Positions 1 through 8,629 are shown, numbered from the stretch's first letter. The stretch: DNA of 64,000 nt from Pseudomonadota bacterium (GCA_018822105.1 JAHJLB010000014.1:1-64000); one strand, 5' to 3'. Translations and numbers: made by a program. The notes: generated by a model from the letters alone, not told the origin.

Positions 1-27
1 AGTAGGTCGCTGCCAGGACTTTTTTTC

Positions 28-58
28 AAAAGGCCCCGCCGAAAGACGGGGCCTTTTT
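28..58 (+). terminator. Rho-independent terminator of an upstream gene
   Basis: An 11-bp perfect stem (28-38 with 47-57) encloses an 8-nt loop and ends in a T run. It closes a transcription unit that lies left of the window. Confidence 0.8.
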
Positions 59-83
59 GCGTTGGCCGCCAGGAAACTTCGCG

Positions 84-113
84 TTGACGCGGCGCGCAGC
101 CTGGGGGTAGACT
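84..113 (+). promoter_or_regulatory. Possible sigma70 promoter for the first glycan-type operon
   Basis: TTGACG at 84-89 and TAGACT at 108-113 are separated by 18 nt. The site lies between the upstream terminator and the first gene, and it supports the ATG at 188 over the in-frame TTG at 62 as the start. This is a consensus match only. Confidence 0.45.
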
Positions 114-187
114 TCCAGCATGGAAATCCGAGATATGCTTGCCCTTGTGATCTGAGTCATAACCCGAACAAAGCGGCGCTACAGTTT

Positions 188-682
188 ATGCATCCACTTG
201 AAGAACGCTTTCCCGAGGTGCACTTTCATAATCCAGCGCTCACCGAGGTGCAGGAGAATGTCCTCATCGGCCCAGGCACCCGCGTGGGCTCCATGACCTT
301 GATCCATCACGGAGCCGTCATCGGCGCCAACAGCACCATCGGTTCCCATTGCAATATCTGCGACTGCAGTATAGGCGACCGGGTGGCCGTCCAGACTGCC
401 TGCCATATCACCCGCGGCGTGGTCGTCGAAAGCGACGTCTTCATCGGCCCAGGTGTGATGACCCTGAATGACAAGCTCACCGGTGAGGCGATGGCCTATC
501 CGCGCATTTGCAGGGGGGCAAAGGTGGGCGGCGGCAGCGTGATCCTTCCTGGGGTCACCATTGGTGAGAAAGCCGTGGTGGGGGCAGGCAGCGTGGTGAC
601 GCGGGACGTGCCTCCCGGCAAAACTGCGGTAGGCAACCCGGCCAGAGTCATCGCAGGCGCCTCCGCTGGACTGCAACCGTAA
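188..682 (+). CDS. Hexapeptide-repeat acyltransferase (left-handed beta-helix)
   Basis: This 164-residue protein is built almost entirely of [LIV]-G-x4 hexapeptide repeats, for example VLIGPGTRVG, AVIGANSTIG and VFIGPG, and ends with the GNPARVI signature of O- or N-acyltransferases of the WbbJ/NeuD/LpxA type. Such trimeric enzymes transfer acetyl or other acyl groups to sugars. The frame is open back to a TTG at 62, but those extra 42 residues look non-homologous and lie over a probable promoter, so I chose the ATG at 188, although its ribosome-binding site is weak. It is followed after 8 nt by the BKACE gene and then a glycosyltransferase, so acylation of a surface-glycan sugar is likely. 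The substrate cannot be named. Confidence 0.8.
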   Translation: MHPLEERFPEVHFHNPALTEVQENVLIGPGTRVGSMTLIHHGAVIGANSTIGSHCNICDCSIGDRVAVQTACHITRGVVVESDVFIGPGVMTLNDKLTGEAMAYPRICRGAKVGGGSVILPGVTIGEKAVVGAGSVVTRDVPPGKTAVGNPARVIAGASAGLQP

Positions 683-690
683 GGTTTTTC

Positions 691-1539
691 ATGGACAAGC
701 TGATCATTAACCTCGCCCCCACAGGCATGATGGCGAGCAAGGCCTTGAATCCGCACGCCCCTGTCTCCATCCCGGAGATTGTGGAAGATGCCCGGCGATG
801 CGCAGCCCTGGGCGTCAGCATCCTGCATCTGCACGCCCGAGACGAGTCCGGCCAGCCGACCTACAAGAAAGAGGCCTATGCCCGGCTCATCGAACCCATC
901 CGCTCGACTTGCCCCAAGGTCATCATTTGCGTCTCGTTGAGCGGCAGGAATTTTACCGATTTTGCCGAGCGCTCCCAGGTCCTCGACCTGACGGGTGACC
1001 TGAAGCCGGACATGGCCAGCCTGAGCCTGGCCTCCATGAACTTCAGCCAGTCTGCCAGCATGAACAGCCCGGAGATGATCCAGCGCCTTGCCGCGCGCAT
1101 GGCGGAGGTCGGCGTAAAGCCTGAACTGGCGGTTTTTGATTCCGGGATGCTCAATTATGCCAAGTTTCTGGCCGCGCGCGGGTTCATCAACCCGCCGTTC
1201 TATTTCAACTTCATTCTCGGGAACGTGGCCACGGCCCAGGCCCGACCAGCGCAGCTGGGGCTTCTGATGAGCGAACTGCCTCCTGACTCGTATTGGGCCG
1301 GTGGTGGGATCGGCGCTGCCCAGCTGCCCATGAACGTCATGGGGATCCTGTACGGCAATGGCGTGCGTGTGGGCCTGGAGGACACCCTGTGGATCGACAG
1401 GGGGCGGCGGCAGCCAGCCAGCAATGAGGACATGGTGCGCCGCGTGCGCGACCTGGCCGGGATGCTTGGCCGGGACCTGGCCACTCCGTGCGATGTTCGC
1501 CAGGCTCTGGGCCTGCAGCCCTGTGCCCAGGAAGCCTGA
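691..1539 (+). CDS. BKACE-family (DUF849) beta-keto acid cleavage enzyme
   Basis: This 282-residue TIM-barrel protein matches the beta-keto acid cleavage enzyme family, whose founder Kce condenses 3-keto-5-aminohexanoate with acetyl-CoA and releases acetoacetate. The zinc ligands of the family are visible: HLHAR gives His46 and His48, and GLEDT gives Glu230. GGIGAAQ and the RVG before GLEDT are also typical. It lies between an acyltransferase and a glycosyltransferase with spacings of 8 nt, so it is probably co-transcribed with them. That context is unusual for a family best known from lysine and carnitine catabolism. The family call is firm; the substrate is unknown. Confidence 0.85.
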   Translation: MDKLIINLAPTGMMASKALNPHAPVSIPEIVEDARRCAALGVSILHLHARDESGQPTYKKEAYARLIEPIRSTCPKVIICVSLSGRNFTDFAERSQVLDLTGDLKPDMASLSLASMNFSQSASMNSPEMIQRLAARMAEVGVKPELAVFDSGMLNYAKFLAARGFINPPFYFNFILGNVATAQARPAQLGLLMSELPPDSYWAGGGIGAAQLPMNVMGILYGNGVRVGLEDTLWIDRGRRQPASNEDMVRRVRDLAGMLGRDLATPCDVRQALGLQPCAQEA

Positions 1540-1547
1540 GGCCGGAC

Positions 1548-2702
1548 TTGAGAATATTGATCACCAACAACACTCTGGCAGGCAGGGCGGGCTCTGAACT
1601 CTATGTCCGCGACTTGGCCATCGCCCTGATGCGACGGGGCCACAGCCCCGTTGCCTACAGCCAGGTGCTGGGCGAAGTGGCCGAGGAGTTGCGCCAGGCC
1701 ACCATTCCGGTCATCGACGATCTCGCACAACTGAGCTTCACTCCAGACATCATTCACGGTCAGCACCACCTGGAGACCATGACGGCAGTGCTGCATTTTC
1801 CAGGCACCCCAGCGTTGTTCACCTGTCACGGCTGGGCCCCCTGGGAGGAACTGCCGCCGGTATTCCCGTCCATCCTGCGCTATGTCGCAGTGGATGAACT
1901 GTGCCTGGAGCGCCTGCTGACCACGGCAGCCATTGCGGAAGAGAAGACTCTGGTGCTCAGCAATTTTGTGGACCTAGAGCGTTTCCCTTTGCGCGGCCCC
2001 CTGCCGCAGAACCCCAAGTCAGCGCTTATATTCAGCAATTATGCGGGAGATGGCCTCAGGGTTGAGGCAATCCGCGCGGCCTGCGCGCGGGCGGGCATCG
2101 AACGCGTTGACCTTGTCGGCGCTGCCTCGGGCAATGGTGCCTCCAAGCCAGAGGCCATCCTCGGCGCCTATGACGTGGTCTTTGCCAAGGCCAGGTGCGG
2201 CCTTGAGGCCATGGCCTCTGGGTGTTCGCTTGTGGTGGCCGACTTCGCCGGCCTGGGCGGGCTGGTGACCACGGACAACATGGTCCGGATGCGCTGCTTG
2301 AACTTTGGCGTACGGACCATGCAGGCCGGACCGCTGACGGAGGAGGCGGTGCTGCGCGAGTTGCAACGCTACAATGCTGACGACGCGCGCAAGGTCAGCG
2401 AATGGGTGCGTGGCGAAGCCGACATGTCCGCGGCCGTTTCCCGTTGGCTGGACGTGTACGCCGAAGTCCTCGAGGAATGGCGTTCTTTGCAGGATTCTGG
2501 TGCTGCGGACCTGTCCCTGGGGCAATTGCGGGCCGCATCGAACTATGTCCGGTCCCTGGGCCCAGTGCTCAGAAAGCGGCACGAAGTGGACATCAGGGCC
2601 AATGACCTGCGTACTGCGCTTGTCTCATCGGCCTGGAAAGCCATGCTCAGGTACCGGAAGTTCAGGTCCTGGCTCAATCGGCAGGCCAAGGCATTCCAGT
2701 GA
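1548..2702 (+). CDS. GT-B glycosyltransferase (GT4-like)
   Basis: The product of 384 residues begins MRILITNNTLAGRAGSE, the usual first strand and donor loop of GT4 enzymes. A C-terminal nucleotide-sugar site reads ARCGLEAMASGCSLVVADFAG, near residues 225-245 (the E-x7-E/G-P region of the family). The start is a TTG at 1548, placed 7 nt after a GAGG overlapping the stop codon of the previous gene; the longer frame begins inside that gene. It probably acts at the cytoplasmic membrane in glycan assembly with the two genes before it. Donor and acceptor are not predictable. Confidence 0.8.
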   Translation: MRILITNNTLAGRAGSELYVRDLAIALMRRGHSPVAYSQVLGEVAEELRQATIPVIDDLAQLSFTPDIIHGQHHLETMTAVLHFPGTPALFTCHGWAPWEELPPVFPSILRYVAVDELCLERLLTTAAIAEEKTLVLSNFVDLERFPLRGPLPQNPKSALIFSNYAGDGLRVEAIRAACARAGIERVDLVGAASGNGASKPEAILGAYDVVFAKARCGLEAMASGCSLVVADFAGLGGLVTTDNMVRMRCLNFGVRTMQAGPLTEEAVLRELQRYNADDARKVSEWVRGEADMSAAVSRWLDVYAEVLEEWRSLQDSGAADLSLGQLRAASNYVRSLGPVLRKRHEVDIRANDLRTALVSSAWKAMLRYRKFRSWLNRQAKAFQ

Positions 2703-2765
2703 CCTCGCGTGCGTGTCGGCTGTGAACCGCCTGCCCTGATGCATTCAGGCGATAATGGTGGCAGG

Positions 2766-2966
2766 TCAGCTCTTCTTGCAGGTATTCACGCCAATGAATG
2801 TATACAGCGGACATCTGCCCATCAGTCCTGTGGCCAGCGGGACGATGCCGATGAGTCCCCAGAGCCACAACGAGTCATTATCTTTCAGGATGAACACAAA
2901 AGCGAGCAGGACGATTCCAGCAATGATCCTGAGCCACTTATCCAGTCCACCAACATTCATTTCCAT
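2766..2966 (-). CDS. Small YgaP-like membrane protein (DUF2892)
   Basis: A 66-residue protein with two predicted transmembrane segments (about residues 10-27 and 32-50) matches the DUF2892 domain, seen as the membrane anchor of the rhodanese YgaP and as stand-alone proteins. MNVGGLDKWLRIIAG and the C-terminal RCPLYTFIGVNTC are typical. The ATG at 2966 has an AGGGGG about 7 nt upstream; the ATG at 2960 is an alternative. It stands alone, convergent with the glycosyltransferase. The family is linked to sulfur or sulfide metabolism, but no function is established for the stand-alone form. Confidence 0.85.
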   Translation of the reverse strand: MEMNVGGLDKWLRIIAGIVLLAFVFILKDNDSLWLWGLIGIVPLATGLMGRCPLYTFIGVNTCKKS

Positions 2967-3142
2967 GGTTTCCCCCCTTCGTTAGAGGTTGTTTAATACC
3001 ATCATTGGTTACATAGCAGCACCCCGGACTTTTTGTCCAGGGCATTGCTCCTGCCAGTGGGGCTTGAATTCTGTGGAAAAGCCTCATTCTCTGGCTAGGA
3101 CATCTGGCTGCGCCACGGACCTCAAATGTCCGATGGCTGCAC

Positions 3143-3174
3143 AAAAAAAGGCCCGGAGTCAGCTCCGGGCCTTT
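3143..3174 (-). terminator. Rho-independent terminator of the fadL-type gene
   Basis: A perfect 12-bp stem (3147-3158 with 3163-3174) with a TCAG loop is followed on the minus strand by a run of seven T. It lies 23 nt beyond the stop codon of the FadL-like gene. Confidence 0.9.
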
Positions 3175-3196
3175 GCGCTTCCGAGTGGGGCTGGGT

Positions 3197-4426
3197 CTAG
3201 AACATGTAGCCCACAGAAAATCCGGCCATATAGGCGCGGCTTTTGGAAAACTCAGAGGCGCCCATGTTTTCGGTATTCTTGTCGATGCTGCGATGGTTGT
3301 TTTGCAGGTACATGATCGAGACATCATAGGTTAAGGGGCCATTGATGATGCCGAAGCCGGTGCTGTAAATCTTCCGGTCGCTGGAGGGCAGCATGTAGTC
3401 CTCGTAACCTTTGCGCACGGGATCCTGATCCCAGACAAAGCCGGCGCGCAGGGCCAGCCAGTCCGTGGCCATGTATTCTCCGCCCAGCTGGAAGCGCCAC
3501 ACGTTGCGCCAGTCCTTATGCTTGACGATGTCGCCGGAGACCGCAGGGGTCAAGGGCTTCTTCTCATAGCTGTAGACCATTTTCTCGTAGTCCTGCCACT
3601 GGGTGAAGATGGCGTCGGCCTCAAGCTTCCACTTGTTGTCCGGCTTGAAGGCAATGCCGAGGGCATAGGAGGCCGGCAGAGTCAGGCTCAAGGAGATGTC
3701 GCCATTCTGGAAGTTCGCGGTTTCCGAGTTGTAGCGCACATTGCCGTTGTCTACGTGCTTTTGGGACGTGTGGTACGTCAGTCCCGCGCTCCACTGGTCA
3801 TTGTAGACGTAGTGCAGGGCAAGCTGCCCGCCAATGCCGAAGCCGTTGACGTTGATCATCGAGTCGGTTGTGTTGGTGGGACGGCTGCGAAGGTCGCCGG
3901 CGCTGTACATGAGCTCAGGGCCAAAGGCGAAAGAGAGGGAGTCCGTCAGCTTCAAGGCGAGGTTTGGGGCCAGCGAGTAGGTCGTCAGCTCCGCGCGGTA
4001 GACCTTTGACCTTCCCGCCCATTGATATCCGTACTGGGTGCCCACGCCAAAACGCGTGTAGATGCCTACGCCGAGCCAGGCGCGCTCCCCGGCCTGGTGC
4101 ACCAGGAAAACATGGGGCGGCGTGTAGATGTTGGTCTGGGTCGTCGTCTTGGAGTCGCCAGCGGCCCGCACGTCAGCAGTGGGGGCGATGGCCGTGGCGC
4201 CGAGCATGATGCGGGTGCCGGGCAGTTGGGTGATGCCGGCCGGGTTGTAGGCCACGGCTGAGGCGTCGTCGGCCAAAGCGATGGTGGCCCCGCCCATGGC
4301 ATTGGCGCGCGCCCCGTACTCGTACAAGGCGAAGCCGCCTGACAGGGCGGCGCCGGGCAGGCAGAGCAGGCAGAGCAGCGTCAACACGCAGATGGAGAAA
4401 CGGGCTTTGGCTCGGTCGGTGGTCAT
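3197..4426 (-). CDS. OmpP1/FadL/TodX-family outer-membrane transport protein
   Basis: This 409-residue protein has a signal peptide (cleavage near residue 29, after ALS) followed by GGFALYEYGARANAMGGA, the N-terminal hatch motif of FadL-type porins, and NPAG at about residues 61-64. The C-terminus ends in aromatic beta-strands (SVGYMF), as expected for BAM recognition. Members carry long-chain fatty acids or other hydrophobic compounds across the outer membrane. The start at 4426 is chosen because GAGG lies 7 nt before it, while the ATG at 4432 would be only 1 nt away. It has its own terminator. An inverted repeat at 4491-4505 may be an operator. Confidence 0.92.
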   Translation of the reverse strand: MTTDRAKARFSICVLTLLCLLCLPGAALSGGFALYEYGARANAMGGATIALADDASAVAYNPAGITQLPGTRIMLGATAIAPTADVRAAGDSKTTTQTNIYTPPHVFLVHQAGERAWLGVGIYTRFGVGTQYGYQWAGRSKVYRAELTTYSLAPNLALKLTDSLSFAFGPELMYSAGDLRSRPTNTTDSMINVNGFGIGGQLALHYVYNDQWSAGLTYHTSQKHVDNGNVRYNSETANFQNGDISLSLTLPASYALGIAFKPDNKWKLEADAIFTQWQDYEKMVYSYEKKPLTPAVSGDIVKHKDWRNVWRFQLGGEYMATDWLALRAGFVWDQDPVRKGYEDYMLPSSDRKIYSTGFGIINGPLTYDVSIMYLQNNHRSIDKNTENMGASEFSKSRAYMAGFSVGYMF

Positions 4427-4490
4427 GCACATACCTCGTGGTGGTGGAATAAAGCCTGCGTCCGGTCCTGGTTTGAGACGCAGGCGCTGA

Positions 4491-4505
4491 AGCGTTTTAA
4501 ACGCT
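4491..4505. promoter_or_regulatory. Inverted repeat upstream of fadL-type gene (operator candidate)
   Basis: AGCGTTT-T-AAACGCT is a perfect 7-1-7 inverted repeat 65-79 nt upstream of the FadL start codon. Size and position fit a repressor site. No regulator is encoded nearby. Confidence 0.35.
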
Positions 4506-4576
4506 ACCTGCAAGCCGGAAGAAAGTAAATGCCGATTCCAATCATTCCAGCCTTCTTTGGGCTGCGGACAACAAAA

Positions 4577-4598
4577 AAGGGCGCATTGCTGCGCCCTT
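4577..4598 (-). terminator. Terminator of the tRNA-Ser/SRP RNA unit
   Basis: A 9-bp stem (4577-4585 with 4590-4598) with a TTGC loop is followed on the minus strand by a T run. It lies directly after the 3' end of the SRP RNA. Confidence 0.85.
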
Positions 4599-4604
4599 CT
4601 TTCA

Positions 4605-4692
4605 GGGAAACCGGACACCCGGGCTCGGACCGCTACCGCTGCTCCCTTTCGGGCCTGACGGGGTTCACGGCGAACCCGCCGTCCGGCTTCCC
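4605..4692 (-). ncRNA. ffs: Signal recognition particle RNA, small bacterial type (4.5S RNA)
   Basis: On the minus strand the conserved domain IV core GTCAGGCCCGAAAGGGAGCA, followed by GCGG, is present: the GGAA-type tetraloop region and the asymmetric loop that bind Ffh. The ends pair as GGAAGCCGGAC with GTCCGGTTTCC, giving a hairpin of about 88 nt. The RNA joins Ffh to target nascent membrane proteins. It follows tRNA-Ser and precedes a terminator, so the two RNAs are probably transcribed together. The exact ends are estimated from pairing. Confidence 0.92.
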
Positions 4693-4711
4693 CGGGTCAT
4701 CATGAAAAAAA

Positions 4712-4803
4712 TGGCGGAGAGGAGAGGATTTGAACCTCCGGTACCCTTTCGGGTACACACACTTTCCAGGCGTGCTCCTTAGGCCGGTCTCGGACACCTC
4801 TCC
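4712..4803 (-). tRNA. tRNA-Ser (anticodon GGA)
   Basis: The 92-nt molecule has acceptor stem GGAGAGG/CCTCTCC, a long variable arm and an encoded CCA. The anticodon loop carries GGA (CCTGGAAAG). It lies 20 nt before the SRP RNA, a common pairing in bacteria. Confidence 0.95.
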
Positions 4804-4816
4804 GCGAGGACGAAAC

Positions 4817-4844
4817 GATTAATACGAAACCTCTGGCCTGGCAA
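4817..4844 (-). promoter_or_regulatory. Weak promoter candidate for tRNA-Ser
   Basis: On the minus strand TTGCCA (4839-4844) and TTAATC (4817-4822) are 16 nt apart. The start point would fall about 7 nt before the tRNA. The -35 matches well; the -10 is poor. Confidence 0.35.
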
Positions 4845-4864
4845 GCGAAATATGCCCATGGACT

Positions 4865-5779
4865 TCAGGGAAGCTTGATGCCTCCGCGCAGTTCGTCCAG
4901 GCTGCTGCTGCGCGCCTTGAGCATGGCCCTCGGCAGGTCGTCGATGATGCGGAAGGATTGGTCGGGCCTGAGGAAATTGGCCGTGCCCACCTGCACCGCC
5001 TGCGCGCCCAGCAGGATGAACTCCAGGGCGTCCTCGGCGCTCACGATGCCGCCGACGCCGATGACCGGAATGCTCACCTTGCGACAGACCTGGTGCACGC
5101 AGCGCAGGGCCACGGGCTTGATGGCCGGGCCGGACAGGCCGCCCACCACATTGGCCAGGCAGGGCATGCGCGTGCGGATGTCCACCGCCATGCCCAGCAG
5201 GGTGTTGATGAGCGACACGGCGTCCGCGCCGCCCTCCTGGGCCGCCAGGGCGCAGGTGGCGATGTCCGTGACGTTGGGCGAAAGCTTGACGATGACCGGC
5301 TTGCCCTTGGCCCGCTTCTTCACCTCCTCGGTGACCTTGCGGATCTGCGCCGGATCCTGGCCAAAGGCCGCGCCGCCATGACTGACGTTGGGGCAGGAGA
5401 CGTTGACCTCCAGCGCGGCCAGTCCCTCCTCGCCGGCCAGCACGTCGGCCAGTTCGCCGAACTCCGGCACGGAGCTGGCGTACATGTTGGCGATGATGGC
5501 GGTCTCGCGCCAGGGCAGCAGCGGCAGCTTGTCGCGCAGAAACACCTCCACGCCCGGGTTCTGGATGCCGATGGCGTTGAGCATGCCGCAGGGCGTTTCG
5601 GAAACGCGGGGCATGGGGTTGCCCTCGCGCGGCTTGAGCGACAGCCCCTTGACCACGATGCCGCCCAGGCGCTTCAGATCGCCGAAGGAGGAGAACTCCA
5701 GTCCGAAGCCGAAGGTTCCGGAGGCAGTGATGATGGGGTTTTTCAGCACCAGTCCGGCGAATTCCACACGCAGGTCCAT
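4865..5779 (-). CDS. pyrD: Dihydroorotate dehydrogenase B, catalytic subunit
   Basis: The 304-residue FMN protein oxidises dihydroorotate to orotate in pyrimidine synthesis. The class 1B catalytic cysteine lies in NVSCPN (Cys129), and FMN-binding segments TASGTFGFG, SLINTLLGMAV and GVGGIVSAEDALEFI are present. The ATG at 5779 has GGAGG 7 nt upstream; longer in-frame extensions run into pyrK. It follows pyrK by 11 nt, and the two form the usual PyrK-PyrD complex that passes electrons to NAD+ through FAD and an iron-sulfur cluster. Confidence 0.97.
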   Translation of the reverse strand: MDLRVEFAGLVLKNPIITASGTFGFGLEFSSFGDLKRLGGIVVKGLSLKPREGNPMPRVSETPCGMLNAIGIQNPGVEVFLRDKLPLLPWRETAIIANMYASSVPEFGELADVLAGEEGLAALEVNVSCPNVSHGGAAFGQDPAQIRKVTEEVKKRAKGKPVIVKLSPNVTDIATCALAAQEGGADAVSLINTLLGMAVDIRTRMPCLANVVGGLSGPAIKPVALRCVHQVCRKVSIPVIGVGGIVSAEDALEFILLGAQAVQVGTANFLRPDQSFRIIDDLPRAMLKARSSSLDELRGGIKLP

Positions 5780-5790
5780 GCCTTGGCCTC

Positions 5791-6570
5791 CTATATCCGT
5801 ATGTCCGCGACGGGAAACACCGGTCCGTGCGCGCAGACCTGCACATGCCTGTCCTGGCCGTTCTTGCACACGCAGCCCAGGCAGGCGCCGATTCCGCAGG
5901 CCATGGTCTTCTCAAGCGAGATCTCGGCGCGGATGCCCTTCTTGAGCGCGTGGGCCTGCACGGTGCGCAGGAAGGGGGTGGGGCCGCAGGCGAGGGCCAA
6001 ACCGCCGGCGCATTCGTCCATGACAGTCTCGATGCGCCTGATGATGTCGGGAAGGTCGTCCGTTGAGCGCTCCTGGATGGCTTCGGCGCGGACCTTCTGG
6101 CCCATGTCGCTGTAGGGATAGAAATCCAGTGCAGGGCGGTGGGCGAAGAGCAGGCGCAAATACTTCGGCGTGGGATGTCTTTCGATGTAGCCCCGGAAGG
6201 GCGCCAGGCCCATGCCCCCGGCCAAAAGCAGGGTGGGGGTTTCCGGCAGCACGCTGAAGCCGTTGCCCAGGGGCCCCCAGACCACCACCTCGTCATTGGC
6301 CCGCAGCTGGGCCAGACGGCTGGTGCCGCGGCCCACCACCTGGATGAAGAAGGTCACGCTCTCGGCGTCCACCCGTGAAATGGAGAAGGGGCGTCCCCAG
6401 GGCAGCTCCAGGCCCCAGAGCTTGGCCCGCAGCATGGCGAACTGGCCGGGCCGGTAGCTCTCCCAGCCGGGGTTCTCCAGAACCAGCTCCATAAAGTCGC
6501 TGGGCTCGTCCCAGGTGCCCAGGAAGCGGATCTCCCTGATCTTGACTTCACGGCAATTTCTCTCCACCAT
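5791..6570 (-). CDS. pyrK: Dihydroorotate dehydrogenase B, electron-transfer subunit
   Basis: This 259-residue ferredoxin-reductase-type protein has an FAD site (GRPFSIS, about residues 57-63), an NAD-binding GGMGLAP segment, and a C-terminal [2Fe-2S] cysteine cluster in CGIGACLGCVC plus VQVCAHGPVF. It transfers electrons from PyrD to NAD+. The ATG at 6570 has AAGGAAG upstream. It is divergent from the U32 peptidase gene, leaving about 58 nt for both sets of start signals, and heads the pyrK-pyrD operon. Confidence 0.96.
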   Translation of the reverse strand: MVERNCREVKIREIRFLGTWDEPSDFMELVLENPGWESYRPGQFAMLRAKLWGLELPWGRPFSISRVDAESVTFFIQVVGRGTSRLAQLRANDEVVVWGPLGNGFSVLPETPTLLLAGGMGLAPFRGYIERHPTPKYLRLLFAHRPALDFYPYSDMGQKVRAEAIQERSTDDLPDIIRRIETVMDECAGGLALACGPTPFLRTVQAHALKKGIRAEISLEKTMACGIGACLGCVCKNGQDRHVQVCAHGPVFPVADIRI

Positions 6571-6628
6571 CTCGCTTCCTTTGTCCCGCTGGAATGTGCG
6601 GGGCTCCTCTTCACCTTTCGAGGGCTTC

Positions 6629-8629
6629 TTGAACAGCACAGAGATCTTTCGACCTGAAATCATGGCTCCTGCGGGCGACCGCGCGAGCTTTCTGGCCGCC
6701 GTGGCCGCTGGCGCGGATGCCGTGTACCTGGGCCTCAAGCATTTTTCGGCGCGCATGCAGGCGAAAAACTTCGGCCTTGGCGAACTGGCGACCCTGGTGG
6801 GATTCGCCCATGAGCGCGGGGTGCGCGTCTACGTGGCCATGAACGTGCTGCTCAAGCCGGACGACGCCCGGGCCGCCGGCGGTCTCATTGAGCGCCTGGC
6901 GCAGATGGTCCGGCCCGATGCGCTCATAGTGCAGGACCTCGGGCTCATCTCCCTGGCCCGCCAGGCCGGGTTCACAGGGGAGATCCACGTCTCCACCCTG
7001 GCCAACGCCACGCATCCGGCGGCCTTGCGCGTGGCGCAGGCACTCGGCGCCAGCCGCGTGGTGCTCCCGCGCGAGCTGGACCTGGATGAGGTCAAGCTCA
7101 TGGCCGAGGCCTGCCCCGAGGGCCTGGGGCTGGAGCTCTTCGTTCACGGGGCGCTGTGCCACTGCGTGTCCGGCCGCTGCTGGTGGAGCAGCTTCTTCGG
7201 CGGCAAGAGCGGCCTGCGCGGCCGGTGCGTTCAGCCCTGCCGCCGCTTGTACAGGCAAGGCGGCCCCAAAAGCAAGCCCGAACGCCTGTTCTCCTGCCAG
7301 GACCTGTCCCTGGACGTGGTCACCAAGCCGCTGCTCTCCGTGCCGCAGGTGGTTTCCTGGAAGATCGAGGGCCGCAAGAAGGGGCCGCATTACGTCTACT
7401 ATGTGGTCACGGCCTACCGCATGCTCAGGGACAACCCCAGCGATCCAGTGGCGCGCAAGTCGGCCTATTCGCTCATCGAGCAGGCCCTGGGCAGGCCGGG
7501 CACCCACGGTGTGTTTCTGCCGCAGCGCCCCTTCCCGCCTGTGCGTCCCAGCCAGGAGACGGCCTCGGGACTGCTGGCCGGCATGGTGAAAAAGGAGCCG
7601 GGCGGCAAGGCCTATGTGCAGACGCGCATGGCCCTGCTCTCCGGCGACCTCATCCGCCTGGGCTGCGAGGACGACGCCTGGCACCAGACCATCCCCCTGC
7701 GGCGCAGCGTGCCCAAGGGCGGCCGCCTGGACCTCATTCGGCCCCAGGGCGGGCATTTCCCCCCGCCCAAGGCCCCGGTGTTCCTCATCGACCGGCGGGA
7801 GCCGGAGCTCATGCGCATCCTGGCCGGTTTGGAAAAGGAGCTGGCCGCGCGCGCCGAGCCCCTGGAGAAGGAGGCCGCTTCCTTCAGGCCCCGGAGGTTC
7901 ACGCCCGTGGACCGGCCGCCGCGCGTTGACCTGGCTGTGTACCGCTCGCTGCCCCGGGGCGCGGGCAAGGGCCGGGGCGGGGATCTCGGCGTGTGGCTGG
8001 AGCGCGCGGCCCTGCTCGATGTGCCCAGGCCGGTGACTGCCCGGATCTGGTGGTGGCTGCCTCCGGTCATCTGGCCCGGCGAGGAGGAGCGCTACCAGCG
8101 GCTCTTGGCCGAGGCCCGGGAACGCGGGGCCAGGACCTTCGTGCTGAATGCGCCCTGGCAGGCCGGACTGTTCGAGACCCGCGAGGGGCTGCGCCTGGTG
8201 GGCGGGCCCTTCTGCAATCTGGCCAGCGCCGAAACCGCTGCGCAGTTCGCCGGCCTGGGCATGCAGGCCGCCTTTGTGAGCCCGGAGCTCTCCGGCGAGG
8301 AGCTGCTGTCTCTGCCGCGCACCAGCCCCATCCCCTTGGGCATCGTCCTGGGCGGGCTCTGGCCGCTGGGACTCACGCGCATCCTGGCCGAGGAGGTGCA
8401 CCTGGAGGAGCCCATCCTGAGCCCCCGCGGCGAGGTGGCCTGGGTGCGCAAGCACGGGGCCAACCACTGGATCTTCCCCGGCTGGGAGCTGGACCTTTCC
8501 GGCCACCGGCGCGAGCTGGAGCAGGCCGGGTTCGCGCTCTTCGCCACCCTGCGCGAGATGTGGCCGAAGTTCCTTATGGACAGCAACCCGCGCACCAGCG
8601 TGTTCAATTGGGACCAGGGGCTCCTGTAG
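6629..8629 (+). CDS. U32-family peptidase (RlhA/YhbU/YegQ-like)
   Basis: The 666-residue protein starts with the U32 signature PEIMAPAGD and YLGLKHFSARMQAKNF. It carries the family cysteine motif CHCVSGRCWWSS followed by SGLRGRCVQPCR, in which four cysteines are thought to bind an Fe-S cluster in RlhA-type members. Several U32 proteins act in tRNA or rRNA hydroxylation or in ubiquinone hydroxylation rather than as proteases, so the peptidase name is historical. The C-terminal half is the less conserved extension found in long members. I chose the TTG at 6629 (GAGG 5 nt upstream) because the ATG at 6662 would cut the first strand. Confidence 0.88.
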   Translation: MNSTEIFRPEIMAPAGDRASFLAAVAAGADAVYLGLKHFSARMQAKNFGLGELATLVGFAHERGVRVYVAMNVLLKPDDARAAGGLIERLAQMVRPDALIVQDLGLISLARQAGFTGEIHVSTLANATHPAALRVAQALGASRVVLPRELDLDEVKLMAEACPEGLGLELFVHGALCHCVSGRCWWSSFFGGKSGLRGRCVQPCRRLYRQGGPKSKPERLFSCQDLSLDVVTKPLLSVPQVVSWKIEGRKKGPHYVYYVVTAYRMLRDNPSDPVARKSAYSLIEQALGRPGTHGVFLPQRPFPPVRPSQETASGLLAGMVKKEPGGKAYVQTRMALLSGDLIRLGCEDDAWHQTIPLRRSVPKGGRLDLIRPQGGHFPPPKAPVFLIDRREPELMRILAGLEKELAARAEPLEKEAASFRPRRFTPVDRPPRVDLAVYRSLPRGAGKGRGGDLGVWLERAALLDVPRPVTARIWWWLPPVIWPGEEERYQRLLAEARERGARTFVLNAPWQAGLFETREGLRLVGGPFCNLASAETAAQFAGLGMQAAFVSPELSGEELLSLPRTSPIPLGIVLGGLWPLGLTRILAEEVHLEEPILSPRGEVAWVRKHGANHWIFPGWELDLSGHRRELEQAGFALFATLREMWPKFLMDSNPRTSVFNWDQGLL

